The notes beneath the pieces were generated by a model, which had not been told where the DNA came from, searched no databases, and saw only the letters and a program-made list of their open reading frames with translations. Positions 21,084 through 29,907 of a stretch of 64,000 nucleotides of DNA are shown piece after piece. Origin of the DNA: Duganella sp. BJB480. GTDB lineage: Bacteria; Pseudomonadota; Gammaproteobacteria; Burkholderiales; Burkholderiaceae_D. The stretch spans positions 1-64,000 of the forward strand of contig QVIN01000009.1 of the NCBI GenBank assembly GCA_003416985.1, in the 5' to 3' direction. The position numbers and the translations under genes are program-made. Position 1 is the stretch's first letter. Each line of letters begins with the position of its first letter.

Positions 21084-22748
21084 ATGAAAAAAACAAGCCA
21101 TCAGCGGCTGCGCGCCAGCCGTGGCGGGTATCTGCTGCGGCCGGCGATCGCCGCCGCCCTGCTGCAATACATGTCGGCCGGCTGGGCGGTGGATATTGAG
21201 TCGGCCAATCCCGATCTCAAGCTCAGCTGGAACAACACCGTCAAGTACAGTGCCGCCGTCCGCATGAAACAACAAGCCCCGGGCCTGATCGTCGACGCCA
21301 ACACCGACGACGGCGACCGTAACTTCAATCGCGGACTGATCTCCAACCGGATCGACCTGCTGTCCGAGTTCGACCTGGCATACAAGGACAGCGGCCTGCG
21401 CATGACGGGCGCCGCCTGGTACGACACGGTCTACAACCGCGCCAACGACAATAATTCGCCCGCCACGGCCAGCCCCTCCAGCGTCAGCTACCAACAGTTT
21501 TCAGCAGGAACGCGCGACCTGCACGGCCGCAAGGCGGAACTGCTGGACGCCTTCGTCTATACCCGCTTCGATGCCGGCGGCATGCCAGCCAGCGTGCGCC
21601 TGGGCCGCCACACGGTGTTATACGGCGAGACCCTGTTCTTCGGCGACAACGGCATCGCCGCCGGCCAGGCGCCGGTCGACGTGGTCAAGCTGCTGTCGGT
21701 GCCTGGCACCCAATTCAAGGAATTGCTGATGCCGGTGAGCCAGTTGTCCGGCCAGCTGCAACTCAACCCCAACGTCACACTGGGCGGCTACTACCAGTTC
21801 CAGTGGCGCGCCAACCGCATTCCCGGCTCCGGCAGCTATTTCTCCGGCGCCGATTATGTCGGCCCGGGCGCCGAACGCTTCTTCGCGCCGGGCTCGTTCG
21901 CCCACGTCTACTTCGACCGCGACAGCGACATCAAGCCCAGGAACAGCGGCCAGGGCGGCCTGCAGCTGCGCTTCCGTCCCGACAGCGAGATCGCCGAATT
22001 CGGCCTGTATGCGATCCGCTATCACGACAAGGATTTCAACCTTTATCTGCTGCCGTCGGCGACGCCGGCGCTGCCTTCGGTGGGCAGCTACCGGCAAGTC
22101 TACGGCGAGGACATCCGGGCCTACGGCGCCAGCGCCAGCACCACGCTGGCCGGCGCCAACGTCGCGCTCGAACTGGTGACGCGGCGCAACGCGCCGCTGG
22201 TCAGCGATCCGGTGGTCGCCTTCGGCGCCGACAACGACGGCAATCCCGCCTACGCGGTCGGCAATACCGCCCACGCCAACCTGTCGGCGATCTATGTCAT
22301 GAACGGCAGCCGCCTGTGGGATGGCGGCACCCTGTTGGCCGAACTGGCGTGGAACCGCCGCCTGAGCGTGAGCCGCAATCCGGCCGCGCTGGATCCCAAC
22401 AGCACCCGCGACGCGTCCGGCCTGCGCGCCCTGTTCATTCCCGAGTACTACCAGGTGCTGCCCGGTATCGACTTGTCGCTGCCGATGGGCGTGGGCTATG
22501 CGATCAGTGGCCGCTCCTCCACCAACGTCAAGTTCGCCGGCGGCGCCGAGCATGGCGGCGACTTCAGCATCGGGGCCAGCCTGGACTTCCGCAAGAAATT
22601 CAAGCTCAGCATGAACCTGGTGCATTTCTACGGCGCGGCGGGCACCTTCATCTCGCCCAACACGCCGCCGGCCGCCACCATCCTGCCGTACCGGCAGACC
22701 AACAAGGACCGCGACTTCGTTTCGGTCTCGCTGCAAAGCACGTTCTGA
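21084..22748 (+). CDS. DUF1302 family outer-membrane beta-barrel protein
   Basis: 554 residues from ATG 21084, with CGAGGAGA before it. The signal peptide (LLRPAIAAALLQYMSAGWAVD) and DUF1302 hallmarks are visible: SWNNTVKYSAAVRMK, NFNRGLISNRIDLLSEFDLAYKDSG, VRLGRHTVLYGETLFFGDNGIAAGQAP and a barrel ending in DFVSVSLQSTF. DUF1302 proteins are predicted outer-membrane channels whose substrate is not established. First gene of a five-gene operon with DUF1329, Ycf48-like, RND and Cache proteins. Confidence 0.9.
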   Translation: MKKTSHQRLRASRGGYLLRPAIAAALLQYMSAGWAVDIESANPDLKLSWNNTVKYSAAVRMKQQAPGLIVDANTDDGDRNFNRGLISNRIDLLSEFDLAYKDSGLRMTGAAWYDTVYNRANDNNSPATASPSSVSYQQFSAGTRDLHGRKAELLDAFVYTRFDAGGMPASVRLGRHTVLYGETLFFGDNGIAAGQAPVDVVKLLSVPGTQFKELLMPVSQLSGQLQLNPNVTLGGYYQFQWRANRIPGSGSYFSGADYVGPGAERFFAPGSFAHVYFDRDSDIKPRNSGQGGLQLRFRPDSEIAEFGLYAIRYHDKDFNLYLLPSATPALPSVGSYRQVYGEDIRAYGASASTTLAGANVALELVTRRNAPLVSDPVVAFGADNDGNPAYAVGNTAHANLSAIYVMNGSRLWDGGTLLAELAWNRRLSVSRNPAALDPNSTRDASGLRALFIPEYYQVLPGIDLSLPMGVGYAISGRSSTNVKFAGGAEHGGDFSIGASLDFRKKFKLSMNLVHFYGAAGTFISPNTPPAATILPYRQTNKDRDFVSVSLQSTF

Positions 22749-22773
22749 CCACAAAAATATTGAGGAGACAAAG

Positions 22774-24138
22774 ATGGATACATCAAGCATGCGCGCGGCC
22801 GTGTCGGCCCTGTTGCTGACGGGCCTGGCATGGTCCGGCGCCACGCAGGCGGCGGTCGGCGCCGACGAAGCCGCCAGACTGAAAAGTGAACTGACGCCGG
22901 CCGGCGCGGAAAAAGCCGGCAATAAGGCCGGCACCATCCCCGCATGGGACGGCGGCTACACCAAGGTGCCGGCCGGCTACAAGGAAGGCGACGCACGGCC
23001 CGATCCCTACCCCGGCGAGAAGCCACTGCTGTCCATCAACGCCAAGAACATGGAGCAGTACGCCGACAAGCTGACCGACGGCGTCAAGGCGCTGATGAAG
23101 AAATACCCCAGCTACCGCATCGACGTCTATCCCACCCATCGCACGGCGGCCATGCCGCAATGGGCCTACGACAACACCTTCAAGAACGCCACCCGCTGCA
23201 AGACCAAAGATGGCGGCCTGACGATCGAAGGCTGTTACGGCGGCGTGCCCTTCCCCCTGCCGAAGACCGGCCATGAACTGATGTGGAATCATTTGCTGTC
23301 CTGGAAAGGGCAAGCCAATTCCATGCTGTTCCGCCTGTTCGTCACCACGGCCGATGGCAAGACCACCATGGCCTCGGACGGCATGAACGAAGTGCAGTCG
23401 CCGTACTGGTTCAAGGACGGCTCGCTCGACAAGTTCAACGGCGACTACAGCAACCTGCTGCTGGTGACCTACGGGCCGCCGTTCAAGGCCGGCGAATCCA
23501 TCCTGCTGCGCGACACGGTCAATGCCGACAAGGGGCGCCAAGCCTGGCAATACCTGGTCGGCCAACGCCGCACCCGCAAGGCGCCGACGCTGGGCTACGA
23601 CACACCCGACAGCGTGGCCTCGGGCGCCTTTTACTTTGACGAGGCCTTCGGCTTCTCCGGCGCGCTGGACCGCTACGATTGGAAGATCATCGGCAAGAAG
23701 GAACTCTACATTCCCTACAACACCAACCGCACCTGGCAGGCCAAGAGCACCGACCTGCTGGGGCCGCAGCACCTGAATCCCGACCACGTGCGCTGGGAGC
23801 TGCACCGCGTGTGGGAAGTCGAGGCCACCGTGGCTCAGGGCAAGCGCCATGCCGTGCCGAAGCGCCGCTACTACCTCGACGAGGACACCTACACCGCTGT
23901 GCTGTCCGACATGTGGGACGGCCAGGGACAGATCTGGCGCGTTGGCTACACGCTGCCGATGGCCATGCCGGACGTGCCTGGCTCCATCGCGCAGTCCTTC
24001 GGCCTGTACAACCTGTTGGCCAACACCTATGTGCTGGCCAACTACCCTGGCGAGAAAGCGTACCAGTTCAAGCAGTTGCCGCCTTGGGGCGAGAGCTACT
24101 TCACTCCCGAAAACCTGGCGGCCAAGGGCTCGCGTTGA
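22774..24138 (+). CDS. DUF1329 family periplasmic protein (LolA/LolB-like)
   Basis: 454 residues with a signal peptide (AVSALLLTGLAWSGATQAA). DUF1329 motifs are RLKSELTPAGAEKAGNKAGTIPAW, GGVPFPLPKTGHELMWNH and RRYYLDEDTYTAVLSDMWDGQGQIWRV. DUF1329 proteins are related in fold to lipoprotein carriers and almost always accompany DUF1302, so a periplasmic shuttle for a hydrophobic cargo is a reasonable inference. GAGGAGA precedes the ATG, 26 bp after the DUF1302 stop. Confidence 0.9.
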   Translation: MDTSSMRAAVSALLLTGLAWSGATQAAVGADEAARLKSELTPAGAEKAGNKAGTIPAWDGGYTKVPAGYKEGDARPDPYPGEKPLLSINAKNMEQYADKLTDGVKALMKKYPSYRIDVYPTHRTAAMPQWAYDNTFKNATRCKTKDGGLTIEGCYGGVPFPLPKTGHELMWNHLLSWKGQANSMLFRLFVTTADGKTTMASDGMNEVQSPYWFKDGSLDKFNGDYSNLLLVTYGPPFKAGESILLRDTVNADKGRQAWQYLVGQRRTRKAPTLGYDTPDSVASGAFYFDEAFGFSGALDRYDWKIIGKKELYIPYNTNRTWQAKSTDLLGPQHLNPDHVRWELHRVWEVEATVAQGKRHAVPKRRYYLDEDTYTAVLSDMWDGQGQIWRVGYTLPMAMPDVPGSIAQSFGLYNLLANTYVLANYPGEKAYQFKQLPPWGESYFTPENLAAKGSR

Positions 24139-24169
24139 AGATGGCGGCCACGCCGAAGGAATGCATATC

Positions 24170-25255
24170 ATGAACTATCTCTTTACCGTGCCGCGGCGCG
24201 CGGCGGCGCTGCTGCTGGCGGCCTTTGCGCTGTGCGGCGGCGCCGCGCGCGCCGAACCGGACGTGTTGGAGCGGCCGGCGATCCCAAGCGTCAAGGCGGC
24301 CGGCTCCGTGCTGCTGGCGATCACCACCGCCGGGACTGGCCGGCGCCTGGTCGCGGCGGGCGAACGCGGCATCATCCTGTGGTCCGACGACCGCGGACTC
24401 GGCTGGCACCAGGCCAGCGTGCCGGTCAGCGTCTCGCTGACGGCGCTGCGCTTCATCAACGGGCAGGACGGCTGGGCGCTGGGCCATAGCGGCATACTGC
24501 TGCGCACCCGCGACGGCGGCAAGAACTGGAGCAAACAGCTCGACGGCAAGCAGGCCGCCGCGTTGATGCTGGCGGCGGTCAAGGCCGATAGCCGCAGCGG
24601 CCGGCAGGCGCTGGCCGACGCCGAGCGCCTGGTGGCCGAAGGCGCCAACAAACCATGGCTGGACCTGCATTTCTTCGACGCCCGGCACGGCTTGCTGGTA
24701 GGCGCCTTCGGCCTGCTGTTCGCCACCGATGACGGCGGACAAAGCTGGCAGGCCGCGCCCGGCCGCATCGACAATCCCAAGGCCAAGCATCTGTACGCCG
24801 TCGCCGGGCATGGCGACGCTTGCCTGATCGCCGGCGAGCAAGGCGCGTTGTACTATTCGGACAATCGCGGCCAGAGTTTCAGCGCCGCCGACGCCGGCTA
24901 CCAGGGTAGCTATTTCGGCGGGCTGGCGTTGTCGCCCCGCGCGCTGCTGGCGTTCGGCATGCGCGGTAACGTGCGCTGGTCGGACGACGCCGGCGCCAGC
25001 TGGCATCGGAGCGACCTGGGCACCACCGCCTCGATCAGCGCCGGCCTGCGCCTGCGCGACGGCGCGCTGCTGCTGGCCGACGACACCGGCCAGCTGTATC
25101 GCAGCACCGACGGCGGCAAGCGCTTCGACCATATCGCCCCGCCCCAGCCGTCGCCGTTTACCGCGATCGCGCAAGCCGACGACGGCAGCCTGCTGTTGGC
25201 CGGCGTGCGCGGCATCACCCGCATCGCACTGAATCCCGCAAAGGTACAACCATGA
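24170..25255 (+). CDS. Ycf48/BNR-like beta-propeller periplasmic protein
   Basis: 361 residues with a signal peptide (RRAAALLLAAFALCGGAARAE). Sialidase/BNR-type repeats recur: LWSDDRGLGWHQ, LRTRDGGKNWSK, FATDDGGQSWQA, YYSDNRGQSFSA, RWSDDAGASWHR and YRSTDGGKRFDH, about six to seven blades. Ycf48-like propellers act as assembly factors; here the partner is probably the RND transporter, whose gene overlaps by 4 bp (ATGA). The open frame extends back to 23849 inside the DUF1329 gene; ATG 24170 with GAAGGA and a signal peptide is the real start. Confidence 0.85.
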   Translation: MNYLFTVPRRAAALLLAAFALCGGAARAEPDVLERPAIPSVKAAGSVLLAITTAGTGRRLVAAGERGIILWSDDRGLGWHQASVPVSVSLTALRFINGQDGWALGHSGILLRTRDGGKNWSKQLDGKQAAALMLAAVKADSRSGRQALADAERLVAEGANKPWLDLHFFDARHGLLVGAFGLLFATDDGGQSWQAAPGRIDNPKAKHLYAVAGHGDACLIAGEQGALYYSDNRGQSFSAADAGYQGSYFGGLALSPRALLAFGMRGNVRWSDDAGASWHRSDLGTTASISAGLRLRDGALLLADDTGQLYRSTDGGKRFDHIAPPQPSPFTAIAQADDGSLLLAGVRGITRIALNPAKVQP

Positions 25256-27672
25256 AGGCCTCCGCACCCGTCCATCCGGTCGTCGCCAAGCTGGCCGATT
25301 TCGACCGCAGCTCCGGCTCCTGGCTGGAGCGTCTGTTGTTCAACCACCGCATCGCGGTGGTGCTGCTGTTCCTGCTGACGACCGCCGTGCTGGCCTGGCA
25401 AGCCACGGGCATCCGCCTGAACCCCAGTTTCGAACGCATGATCCCCGCGCACCACCCCTTCGTGCTGAACTACCAGCAGCATAAGGCCGACCTGGGTGGG
25501 CTGGGCAACACGCTGCGGATCGCCGTGGCCAACAACAACGGCACCATCTACGACCCGGCCTACCTCGACACGCTGCGCAAGCTCAACGACGAACTGTTCC
25601 TGCTGCCCGGCGTCGACCGCTCGTTCATGAAATCGATCTGGATGCCGGCGGTGCGCTGGATCGGCGTCACCGAAGAGGGCCTGGACGGCGGCCCGGTGAT
25701 CCCGGACGGCTACGACGGTTCGCCTAAAAGCTTGAGCGAACTGCGCGCCAACATCGAACGCTCCGGCGAGATCGGCACCCTGGTGGCGCCCGATCTGCGC
25801 TCCAGCGTCATCGTGCTGCCGCTGCTGGAGGCGAACGGCAACCAGCGCCTCGACTATCTGCAACTGTCGACCAGGCTGGAACAGCTGCGCCAGCGCTACG
25901 AGGCGCAGGGCGTGCGCATCCATATCGCCGGCTTTGCCAAGGTGCTCGGCGACCTGATCGAAGGCATGCGCCAGGTGCTGCTGTTCTTCGGCGTCGCGCT
26001 GGCGATCTGCGCCGCCATGCTGCTGTGGTACACGCGCTGCCTGCGCAGCACCGTGCTGGTGGTGGCCTGCTCGCTGGTGGCGGCGCTGTGGCTGCTGGGA
26101 TTGCTTCCGCTGCTGGGCTTCGACCTCGACCCCTATTCCATCCTGCTGCCCTTCCTGGTGTTCGCCATCGGCATGAGCCATGGTGCGCAAAAGATGAACG
26201 GCATCATGCAGGACATCGGCCGCGGCACGCACAAGCTGGTGGCCGCGCGCTACACCTTCCGCCGCCTGTTCCTGGCCGGCCTGACCGCGCTGCTGGCCGA
26301 CGCCGTGGGCTTCGCGGTGCTGATGGAGATCGACATCCCCGTCATCCACGATCTGGCGATCTCGGCCAGCATCGGCGTCGCCGTGCTGATCTTCACCAAC
26401 CTGATCCTGCTGCCGGTGCTGCTGTCCTACCTGGGCGTCAGCGCGGCGGCGGCGCAGCGCAGCCTGCGCGACGAGGAAGCGCCGCGCAAGCATCCGTTCT
26501 GGGCCTTCCTGGACCGCTTCACCCAGCGCCGCTGGGCCGCCCTGGCGATTGTGGCCGCGGCCATGCTGGCCGCCGGCGGCGCCGTGGTCAGCAGCCATCT
26601 GAAGATCGGCGACCTCGATCCCGGCGCGCCCGAACTGCGCCCGCAATCGCGCTACAACCGCGACAGCGCCTTCATGGCGGCCCACTACGCTGCCAGCAGC
26701 GACAACTTCGTCGTCATGGTGCAGACGCCGCAATACCTGTGCGCCCAATACAACACCTTGGCGCAGGTCGAGGCGCTGGAATGGCAGCTGCAGCAATTGC
26801 CGGGCGTGGAATCGACCAACTCCTTCGCCGCGCTGAGCAAGCGCGCCTCGGCCGCGATGAACGAAGGCAACCTGAAATGGTACGACCTGCCGCGCTCGCA
26901 GGACATGCTGAACGCCATCACCACGCGCGCCCCGCGTGAATTGCTGAACCAGAACTGCGACCTGCTCACCGTCTACGTCTACCTGAAGGATCACAAGGCC
27001 GACACGCTGGACGCGGTGGTGCAGGCGGTCGAACGCTTTGCCGCCGCCAACAACAGCAAGGACATCCAGTTCCTGTCGGCGGCCGGCAACGCCGGCATCG
27101 AGGCGGCCACCAACATCGTGGTGCGCAAGGCCAACACGCAGATGCTGGTGCTGGTGTATGCCGCCGTCATCGTGCTGGCCTTCGTCACCTTCCGCTCCTG
27201 GCGCGCCGTCATCTGCGCCATCCTGCCGCTGATGCTGACCTCGGTGCTGTGCGAGGCGCTGATGGTGGCGCTGGGCATCGGCGTCAAGGTCGCCACGCTG
27301 CCGGTGATCGCGCTCGGCGTCGGCATCGGCGTCGACTATGCGCTGTACGTGGTGTCGGTGACGCTGGTCGAGCTGCGCCAGGGCGCCAGCCTGTCGCAGG
27401 CGTATTACAAGGCCTTGCAATTCACCGGCAAGGTGGTGGTGCTGACCGGCGTCACGCTGGGCGCGGCGGTGGCGACCTGGGCGCTGTCGCCGCTCAAGTT
27501 CCAGGCCGACATGGGCATCCTGCTGGCGTTCATGTTCATCTGGAACATGCTGGGCGCCCTGATCCTGCTGCCGGCGCTGGCGCATTTCCTGCTGAAGCCC
27601 GCGCCGCGGGCGCAGCAGCCCGCCGCCATCGAGCCTGTCGCGCCGCGCCAGGCCAACGGCGTCGCCTTGTGA
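25252..27672 (+). CDS. RND/MMPL-superfamily transporter
   Basis: 806 residues. One helix (IAVVLLFLLTTAVLAWQATG) is followed by a large periplasmic domain, a cluster of five to six helices (VLLFFGVALAICAAMLLWY ... LILLPVLLSYLGV), then the same plan repeated (second periplasmic domain about 460-610; last helix cluster from TQMLVLVYAAVIVLAFVTF). GIGVDYALYVVSVTLVE is the family signature in the second half. It resembles exporters of lipids and other hydrophobic molecules rather than HAE drug pumps. Translationally coupled to the Ycf48-like gene. Together with DUF1329 and DUF1302 it could form an inner-to-outer-membrane lipid export route. Confidence 0.9.
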   Translation: MKASAPVHPVVAKLADFDRSSGSWLERLLFNHRIAVVLLFLLTTAVLAWQATGIRLNPSFERMIPAHHPFVLNYQQHKADLGGLGNTLRIAVANNNGTIYDPAYLDTLRKLNDELFLLPGVDRSFMKSIWMPAVRWIGVTEEGLDGGPVIPDGYDGSPKSLSELRANIERSGEIGTLVAPDLRSSVIVLPLLEANGNQRLDYLQLSTRLEQLRQRYEAQGVRIHIAGFAKVLGDLIEGMRQVLLFFGVALAICAAMLLWYTRCLRSTVLVVACSLVAALWLLGLLPLLGFDLDPYSILLPFLVFAIGMSHGAQKMNGIMQDIGRGTHKLVAARYTFRRLFLAGLTALLADAVGFAVLMEIDIPVIHDLAISASIGVAVLIFTNLILLPVLLSYLGVSAAAAQRSLRDEEAPRKHPFWAFLDRFTQRRWAALAIVAAAMLAAGGAVVSSHLKIGDLDPGAPELRPQSRYNRDSAFMAAHYAASSDNFVVMVQTPQYLCAQYNTLAQVEALEWQLQQLPGVESTNSFAALSKRASAAMNEGNLKWYDLPRSQDMLNAITTRAPRELLNQNCDLLTVYVYLKDHKADTLDAVVQAVERFAAANNSKDIQFLSAAGNAGIEAATNIVVRKANTQMLVLVYAAVIVLAFVTFRSWRAVICAILPLMLTSVLCEALMVALGIGVKVATLPVIALGVGIGVDYALYVVSVTLVELRQGASLSQAYYKALQFTGKVVVLTGVTLGAAVATWALSPLKFQADMGILLAFMFIWNMLGALILLPALAHFLLKPAPRAQQPAAIEPVAPRQANGVAL

Positions 27673-27695
27673 CGCCATTCATGGGAGCCATCATC

Positions 27696-28166
27696 ATGCA
27701 CAAGAAAATCGTCGGACTCTGCCTGGGGGCGCTGCTGGCGGCGACGGCCTTGTCGCCGGCCAGCGCCCAGGACCGGCTGTCCACGCGCGACGAGGCCGTG
27801 AGCTTCGTCAGGAAAGCGGCCGCCTATCTGCGCCAGCAAGGCAGGGAGCAGGCGCTGCGGGACTTCAACAACCCCAAGGGACCGTTCGTCGAGCGCGAGC
27901 TGTACATCGTCGTGCTCGACCTGGGCGGCACACTGCTGGCCGACGGCAGCAATCCCAGGCTGGTCAACAAATCGCTGATCGACCTGCGCGACGTTAACGG
28001 TAAATACTTCGTCCGGGAGGAATTAAAAATGGCCAGGGACACAGGCAAGGGCTGGGTCGATTTCCAGTGGCTGAACCCGGTAAGCAAAACGATGGAGGCG
28101 CGCTCCAGCTATTTCGAGCGGGTGGACGACTACATCGTCCTGACCGGTGTGTATCAGCAGCGCTGA
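27696..28166 (+). CDS. Stand-alone periplasmic Cache_2 (sCache) protein, paralogue 2
   Basis: 156 residues from ATG 27696, with GGGAG as ribosome site (ATG 27681 is possible). Signal peptide LCLGALLAATALSPASAQ; Cache_2 landmarks DEAVSFVRKAAAYLRQQG, PFVERELYIVVLDLGGTLLADG, RDVNGKYFVREEL, GWVDFQWLNPVSK and SSYFERVDDYIVLTGVY. It is the last gene of the DUF1302-RND operon, 23 bp after the transporter, and the only copy with DFQW instead of DYKW. Possibly the operon's periplasmic ligand sensor. Confidence 0.85.
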   Translation: MHKKIVGLCLGALLAATALSPASAQDRLSTRDEAVSFVRKAAAYLRQQGREQALRDFNNPKGPFVERELYIVVLDLGGTLLADGSNPRLVNKSLIDLRDVNGKYFVREELKMARDTGKGWVDFQWLNPVSKTMEARSSYFERVDDYIVLTGVYQQR

Positions 28167-28313
28167 TTGACGTGCATCGGTAAAACATTGGCCGTCGATC
28201 TGATTTTCGGGTCGCCAAATCGGTTCCAGCCAATCGACACAGGCGGGGCAGCTTGGACGCAGGTTTTCTATCGGAAGGTCGGACCTGGTCCTCGCTGTTA
28301 GCGCGAACCTTCC

Positions 28314-28350
28314 TCGCAAAGCGGTGCTCCCAATCCGCTCCGCTTTGCGA
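28314..28350. repeat. 11-bp perfect inverted repeat (hairpin)
   Basis: TCGCAAAGCGG (28314-28324) and CCGCTTTGCGA (28340-28350) with a 15-nt loop. No T-tract follows. It could end the upstream operon or mark the edge of an inserted segment. Confidence 0.6.
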
Positions 28351-28414
28351 TTAACATATCACGCCGGGACACGATGGGCATGCGCAAGTGGTTGAGAATC
28401 ACCTTATATAAATC

Positions 28415-28428
28415 TAAGGATTTCCCTA
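28415..28428. promoter_or_regulatory. Putative response-regulator operator, site D
   Basis: TAAGGATTTCCCTA differs from site A at one position. It lies 102 bp before the Cache gene at 28530 and 16 kb from the other copies, which argues against simple local duplication. Confidence 0.45.
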
Positions 28429-28529
28429 TAGAGATATTGCACTTATCCCGCTAGCATGGATCCGTGTCCCCCTCGAAGTCTCTGCGCCGGCTTAACGCAT
28501 CACCACATCTTTTTACCGAAGGACACCAC

Positions 28530-28997
28530 ATGAGAACAATCTTCAGGAATATAACCTTAGGCCTCTTCGCATTGGAGATCAATACTACGGCATTGGCCGC
28601 TTCCGATAGAGGAACGGCTGACGAAGCAGTGGTGATGGTAAAAAAGGCAGTTGCGTATCTAAAGGCGAACGGCAAGGAAAAGGCATACACAGAATTCAGC
28701 AATCCGAAGGGGCAGTTTGTCGATCGCAGTTTGTACATATTCGTGTACGACATGAAGGGCAATAATCTGGCGATCGGCAATGGCAACGCTTCGAAGATGG
28801 TAGGCAAGAATCTGATTGAGATGCGGGACGCCGACGGCGTCTACCTGATCAAAAACTTCATCGAAATCGCCAATACCAAAGGCAACGGCTGGAGCGACTA
28901 TAAGTGGCCGAATCCGGTCAATGCAACCATAGAACCCAAATCCAGCTATGTCGAAAAGGTCGGCGATGTACTGATCGGCTGCGGCATTTATAAGTAG
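28530..28997 (+). CDS. Stand-alone periplasmic Cache_2 (sCache) protein, paralogue 3
   Basis: 155 residues from ATG 28530 (GAAGGA upstream). Signal peptide (ITLGLFALEINTTALAA), then Cache_2: DEAVVMVKKAVAYLKANG, GQFVDRSLYIFVYDMKGNNLAIG, EMRDADGVYLIKNF, GWSDYKWPNPV and SSYVEKVGDVLIGCGIY. A lone cysteine near the end (IGCG) is shared with the copy at 44928, making these two the closest pair. It has its own promoter region with site D, so it may respond to the signalling block at 1-12 kb. Confidence 0.86.
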   Translation: MRTIFRNITLGLFALEINTTALAASDRGTADEAVVMVKKAVAYLKANGKEKAYTEFSNPKGQFVDRSLYIFVYDMKGNNLAIGNGNASKMVGKNLIEMRDADGVYLIKNFIEIANTKGNGWSDYKWPNPVNATIEPKSSYVEKVGDVLIGCGIYK

Positions 28998-29016
28998 TGC
29001 TTTACTACGAAGCACT
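28996..29016. terminator. Weak hairpin after Cache gene
   Basis: AGTGCTT, loop TACTACG, AAGCACT, overlapping the stop codon. There is no good T-tract, so this is a tentative terminator between the Cache gene and the convergent GntR gene. Confidence 0.35.
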
Positions 29017-29123
29017 TCTCTGAAAAAACCCTGAATGGCCCCACAGCCCTCGCTGGTCGCCGCCTCACGCCGAATAGACGAACAGCGCTTGCACCAGGTC
29101 AGGATGCGAGGGAAAAATATGGC

Positions 29124-29825
29124 TTACTGCAAGGTCGCCAGTTGCCGCTCGATGGCTTCGCTGATGCTGGTCTCGGTATGGCCGATGTGGTCGCTCAGCT
29201 GTGTCAGCGCCTTATCCTTGTCGCGCGCCAGCACCGCGTCGAGCAGCATCTGGTGTTCATTGTGCTTGTGGCGCCCGGATTGCCGGTGCAGCGCCGAGAA
29301 ACGACGATAGCGTTCGGCGCGGTCGAACAGGGAATCGACCATGCCCAGCAGCAGCGGCGATGGGCAGGCGCGGAACATGGCGAAGTGGAAGGCTTTGTGC
29401 CGCACGGACCAATCGTCGTCCAGCGCCACCGGGCCTTTGCCCAGGCGCTTTTCCACCATGCTCAGACGGTGGAACGCGGCCAGGATCTCGCCTTCCCACT
29501 CGTCGTCGCCATACGTCATTGCATCGGACAACGCTTCGCATTCGAGCAGCCGGCGGATGCGTGAGATTTCGCGGAAATCCTCCACCGAAATCGGTGCCAC
29601 GCGAAAGCCCTTGTTGTCGCTGGCCGTCACGATGCCTTCCTGCGCCAGGCGGTTCAGCGCTTCGCGGATCGGCGAGCTGCTCAGGCCGTAAGCCTTGGAC
29701 AGCGCCTCCACCTTCAGCTTGGTGCCGGGCGTCAGTTCGCAGCAGACGATGGCGCGCTTCATTTTATGCAGCGCCACTTCGATCAGCGATGAGCCGGCGG
29801 CGGGTTCGATGGACAGATTTTCCAT
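29124..29825 (-). CDS. GntR-family regulator, FadR/FCD subfamily
   Basis: 233 residues. Winged helix: LIEVALHKMKRAIVCCELTPGTKLKVEALSKAYGLSSSPIREALNRLAQEGIV. FCD effector domain from about residue 85, with probable metal/ligand residues in DDDWSVRHKAFHFAM, NEHQMLLDAVLARD and SDHIGHTE. The overall pattern recalls CsiR, the glutarate-responsive repressor, which would fit the glutaryl-CoA genes 1 kb away; this is an inference. Two inverted repeats directly upstream (29857 and 29879) suggest autoregulation. Confidence 0.9.
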   Translation of the reverse strand: MENLSIEPAAGSSLIEVALHKMKRAIVCCELTPGTKLKVEALSKAYGLSSSPIREALNRLAQEGIVTASDNKGFRVAPISVEDFREISRIRRLLECEALSDAMTYGDDEWEGEILAAFHRLSMVEKRLGKGPVALDDDWSVRHKAFHFAMFRACPSPLLLGMVDSLFDRAERYRRFSALHRQSGRHKHNEHQMLLDAVLARDKDKALTQLSDHIGHTETSISEAIERQLATLQ

Positions 29826-29856
29826 GATGGGAATCCAGAAGGATGAAACACCCCGT

Positions 29857-29872
29857 ATTTTATGCGTAAAAT
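29857..29872. promoter_or_regulatory. Inverted repeat upstream of gntR-like gene
   Basis: ATTTTA TGCG TAAAAT, perfect 6-bp arms, 32 bp before the GntR start. Probable autoregulatory operator or part of the promoter. Confidence 0.4.
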
Positions 29873-29878
29873 GCCTAA

Positions 29879-29901
29879 AAATGCAAATTATTTAAGCATT
29901 T
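29879..29901. promoter_or_regulatory. Second inverted repeat upstream of gntR-like gene
   Basis: AAATGC and GCATTT separated by 11 bp of AT-rich DNA, just beyond the first repeat. It lies between the LysR stop and the GntR promoter. Confidence 0.35.
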
Positions 29902-29907
29902 GCGCGC

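Larger units (their letters stand above)
28167..28529. other. 363-bp gene-free stretch between two Cache genes
   Basis: No convincing gene. It contains an 11-bp perfect inverted repeat (28314-28350), the site D palindrome (28415-28428) and an AT-rich promoter-like segment (28400-28460). A short reverse frame at about 28200-28310 carries a Cys-Pro-x-Cys motif (RPSCPACVDW) that could be a gene remnant, but it is too short to name. Confidence 0.5.

Noticed and set aside
24910..27678. 922-codon open frame on the minus strand opposite the RND transporter gene
   Set aside because: Residue composition is His/Arg/Gln/Gly-rich nonsense without domains, as expected for the antisense of a high-GC gene. 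The plus-strand RND protein is unambiguous.
28200..28320. Possible transposase or zinc-ribbon remnant (Cys-Pro-x-Cys) on the minus strand
   Set aside because: Fewer than 50 codons, no terminal repeats or target duplications, and no partner fragment nearby.
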